Assembly (NCBI GenBank): GCA_003517675.1
Contig: DPAC01000157.1
Coordinates: forward strand, 1-14,876
Source: Porphyromonadaceae bacterium
GTDB lineage: Bacteria; Bacteroidota; Bacteroidia; Bacteroidales; Dysgonomonadaceae
Direction of reading: 5' to 3'
DNA length: 14,876 nt
The position numbers and the translations under genes were made by a program. Under the pieces are notes generated by a model. The model did not search any database and was not told the origin of the DNA. It worked only from the letters and a program-made list of their open reading frames with translations. Positions 13,864 through 14,876 of this stretch are shown piece after piece; position 1 is the first letter of the stretch, and each line of letters opens with the position of its first letter.

Positions 13864-14187
13864 TTAGTTGTTTTGTCTGATCATCTGAATCACCTCTTCC
13901 ACGCTCCTCTGATTGTCATCCAGCGGAGTCATCTCCATCCCGAGCCGTTTCGCAACCGTTGCTGCCTTGTCGCCCAGATGTCCGGTGATGATCTTCCCTG
14001 CACCTTTTGATGCAATCAGCTGCACTGCAGCTGGTCCCGCTCCCTCGTTGTGATCCCTGTTGGGGTTATCTACAACCTCCACCGAATCATTTTCGGTGTC
14101 ATAAATGACAAAATAGTTACAGCGTCCGAACCGTTTGTCCGGGAGAGATGTCAACTCCTTGCCGGATGATGTGATGGCTACTTTCAT
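13864..14187 (-). CDS. NifB/NifX-type Fe-Mo cluster-binding (ORP-like) protein, first gene
   Basis: A 107-residue single-domain NifX-family protein: MKVAITSSGKELTSLPDKRF, then GRCNYFVIYD, the GAGPAAVQLIASKGAGKIITGHLGDKAA core (about 49-77), and a helical end. The G-x-GP-x-AVQLIA-x-KG pattern is characteristic of the ORP/NifX group that binds metal-sulfur clusters. It has a single cysteine (Cys23, in FGRC) whereas the second NifX-like protein has CQHFGHC, so the two are probably not interchangeable. It is the first gene of the nine-gene minus-strand operon, 16 bp before the Gly-rich gene, with the operator and TTTG/TACATTTG promoter upstream. Confidence 0.93.
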   Translation of the reverse strand: MKVAITSSGKELTSLPDKRFGRCNYFVIYDTENDSVEVVDNPNRDHNEGAGPAAVQLIASKGAGKIITGHLGDKAATVAKRLGMEMTPLDDNQRSVEEVIQMIRQNN

Positions 14188-14251
14188 AGGATGATATTTT
14201 CTAGTTGGTTCTTGAGATTGCCTATAGAGGCACCTCGCTTTAAATACGCAG

Positions 14252-14283
14252 CAAATGTAATGAACATATGTTCAATATACAAA
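14252..14283 (-). promoter_or_regulatory. Promoter of the ORP-like operon (TTTG-N20-TACATTTG)
   Basis: Read on the minus strand, TTTG (14283-14280) and TACATTTG (14259-14252) are separated by 20 bp, a near-ideal Bacteroidota -33/-7 pair. The 14-bp palindrome 14261-14274 fills the spacer and ends 1 bp from the -7 box, a classic repressor position. The start point would be near 14245, leaving a leader of roughly 58 nt. Confidence 0.75.
14261..14274. promoter_or_regulatory. Operator-like palindrome, copy 3 (perfect)
   Basis: TGAACATATGTTCA is symmetric over all 14 bp. It sits between the -33 and -7 boxes of the ORP-like operon promoter, in the 285-bp region shared with the divergent DUF134 gene. 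Confidence 0.82.
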
Positions 14284-14416
14284 TATTTCAATATATTTTT
14301 GGCGATTTTTTTTTTATAGCATAAACAATGTAATAAGAAACCATCTTACTATTAAAAATGGGGCAATTCAACAATCAGAATCGTAAAATTACTTATCAAA
14401 TAAAAATTCAAGTTAA

Positions 14417-14430
14417 TGAACATAAGTTTA
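14417..14430. promoter_or_regulatory. Operator-like half-conserved palindrome, copy 4
   Basis: TGAACATAAGTTTA matches the motif with one arm perfect and one substitution (GTTTA for GTTCA); flanking A/T extend the symmetry. It lies 13 bp before a TAATTTTG -7 box and 42 bp before the second DUF134 ATG, so it may serve autoregulation. Confidence 0.6.
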
Positions 14431-14443
14431 TAACTATTTTTTT

Positions 14444-14451
14444 TAATTTTG
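14444..14451 (+). promoter_or_regulatory. -7 promoter box of the second DUF134 gene
   Basis: TAATTTTG fits TAnnTTTG exactly and is 21 bp before the ATG at 14473. No clear TTTG -33 box is present; that position is covered by the palindrome at 14417-14430. Confidence 0.55.
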
Positions 14452-14472
14452 AACTTTAAACAAACTCAAGCT

Positions 14473-14876
14473 ATGCCTCGTCCCAAACAAAATAGAAAAA
14501 TATCCAATCCTCCCCTCATGCAGGGTTTCAAACCGTTTGGCATTCCGCGAAAGATGCTGAAAAAGGATACACTGTTATATGATGAATATGAGGCAATCCG
14601 TTTATTGGACTACAAGGGATTGCATCAGGAACAGGCAGTGGAACAGATGAATGTATCGAGGCCTACGCTGACACGCATCTACGAACAAGCTCGTAAGACC
14701 ATTGCTCAGGCACTGGTGGAAGGAAAGATGATCAATATTGAGGGTGGTAATGTGCAGTTCGATAGGGAATGGTTTCGTTGCAGACGTTGTTACAAGTTAA
14801 TCGGAGGAATAGAAAATCATATTCGTTGCAGAGATTGCAAGACATTTGGCAATGACGAGTTAATACCAATTAATGG
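14473..14876 (+). CDS. DUF134 family DNA-binding protein (HTH plus zinc ribbon), copy B, cut by window end
   Basis: 134 codons are visible and the frame continues past the right edge. It aligns without gaps to the protein at 4455-4862: NPPLMQGFKPFGIP (12-25), DEYEAIRLLDYKGLHQEQA (37-55), HTH region EQMNVSRPTLTRIYEQARK (57-75), and zinc-ribbon cysteines at 103, 106, 119 and 122, the same positions as copy A. By length of copy A, only a few residues are missing. It is divergent from the ORP-like operon and preceded by operator copy 4 and a TAATTTTG box. The arrangement suggests that this protein regulates the divergent operon and itself; that is inference. Confidence 0.9.
   Translation, partial: MPRPKQNRKISNPPLMQGFKPFGIPRKMLKKDTLLYDEYEAIRLLDYKGLHQEQAVEQMNVSRPTLTRIYEQARKTIAQALVEGKMINIEGGNVQFDREWFRCRRCYKLIGGIENHIRCRDCKTFGNDELIPIN

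Noticed and set aside
13237..14187. Nitrogen fixation genes (nifX/nifB)
   Set aside because: The two proteins are stand-alone NifX-fold domains beside MinD/ferredoxin ATPases, with no nitrogenase structural or nifB radical SAM genes nearby; the ORP-like context fits better.

Overview
This window looks like a chromosomal segment from an anaerobic member of the Bacteroidota (Bacteroidales-like). The reasons are the AT-rich intergenic DNA with TAnnTTTG-type -7 boxes and TTTG -33 boxes, mostly weak Shine-Dalgarno sites, and protein types (short FeoB, Mrp without CxxC, peptide deformylase) that read like that phylum. The assignment is inference; there is no rRNA or marker gene to fix it.

Layout. 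(1) Positions 1-1116 are gene debris: the C-terminal part of a peroxiredoxin, a frameshifted transposase-like tail on the minus strand, a PnuC-like C-terminal tail abutting it, and otherwise non-coding DNA. (2) 1170-1949 is a single metallo-beta-lactamase-fold hydrolase gene. (3) 2030-8284 is a tightly packed plus-strand run: DUF5320-type Gly/Arg-rich protein, feoA, feoB, DUF134 regulator, SAM methyltransferase, small thiamine-binding-like protein, corrinoid adenosyltransferase, family-4 uracil-DNA glycosylase, VOC protein, a 58-residue YggS-like C-terminal fragment and a ZIP metal transporter. (4) 14187-8317 is a convergent nine-gene minus-strand operon with overlaps or gaps of at most 30 bp: NifX/ORP-like protein, Gly/Gln/Arg-repeat DUF5320-like protein, second NifX/ORP-like protein, DUF89 protein, two MinD-type ATPases that each carry a 2x[4Fe-4S] ferredoxin insert, radical SAM protein, peptide deformylase and Mrp-family ATPase. 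(5) A second DUF134 gene is divergent from that operon and runs off the right edge.

The core resembles the anaerobe-specific orange protein (ORP) clusters known from Desulfovibrio: NifX-like proteins, paired MinD/ferredoxin ATPases and an Mrp ATPase. Here these are combined with DUF89, radical SAM and deformylase genes and, on the other strand, with ferrous iron uptake.

The most interesting signal is a 14-bp palindrome, TGAAC-N4-GTTCA, that occurs upstream of four transcription units: the MBL gene (1117-1130), the DUF5320-feoAB-DUF134 run (1958-1971), the ORP-like operon (14261-14274, perfect, lying between a -33 TTTG and a -7 TACATTTG box) and the second DUF134 gene (14417-14430, one mismatch). 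This suggests one local regulon linking iron uptake to metal-sulfur-cluster or ORP functions. The two DUF134 HTH proteins, which align without gaps and share the SRPT-x-TR helix, are the obvious candidate regulators.
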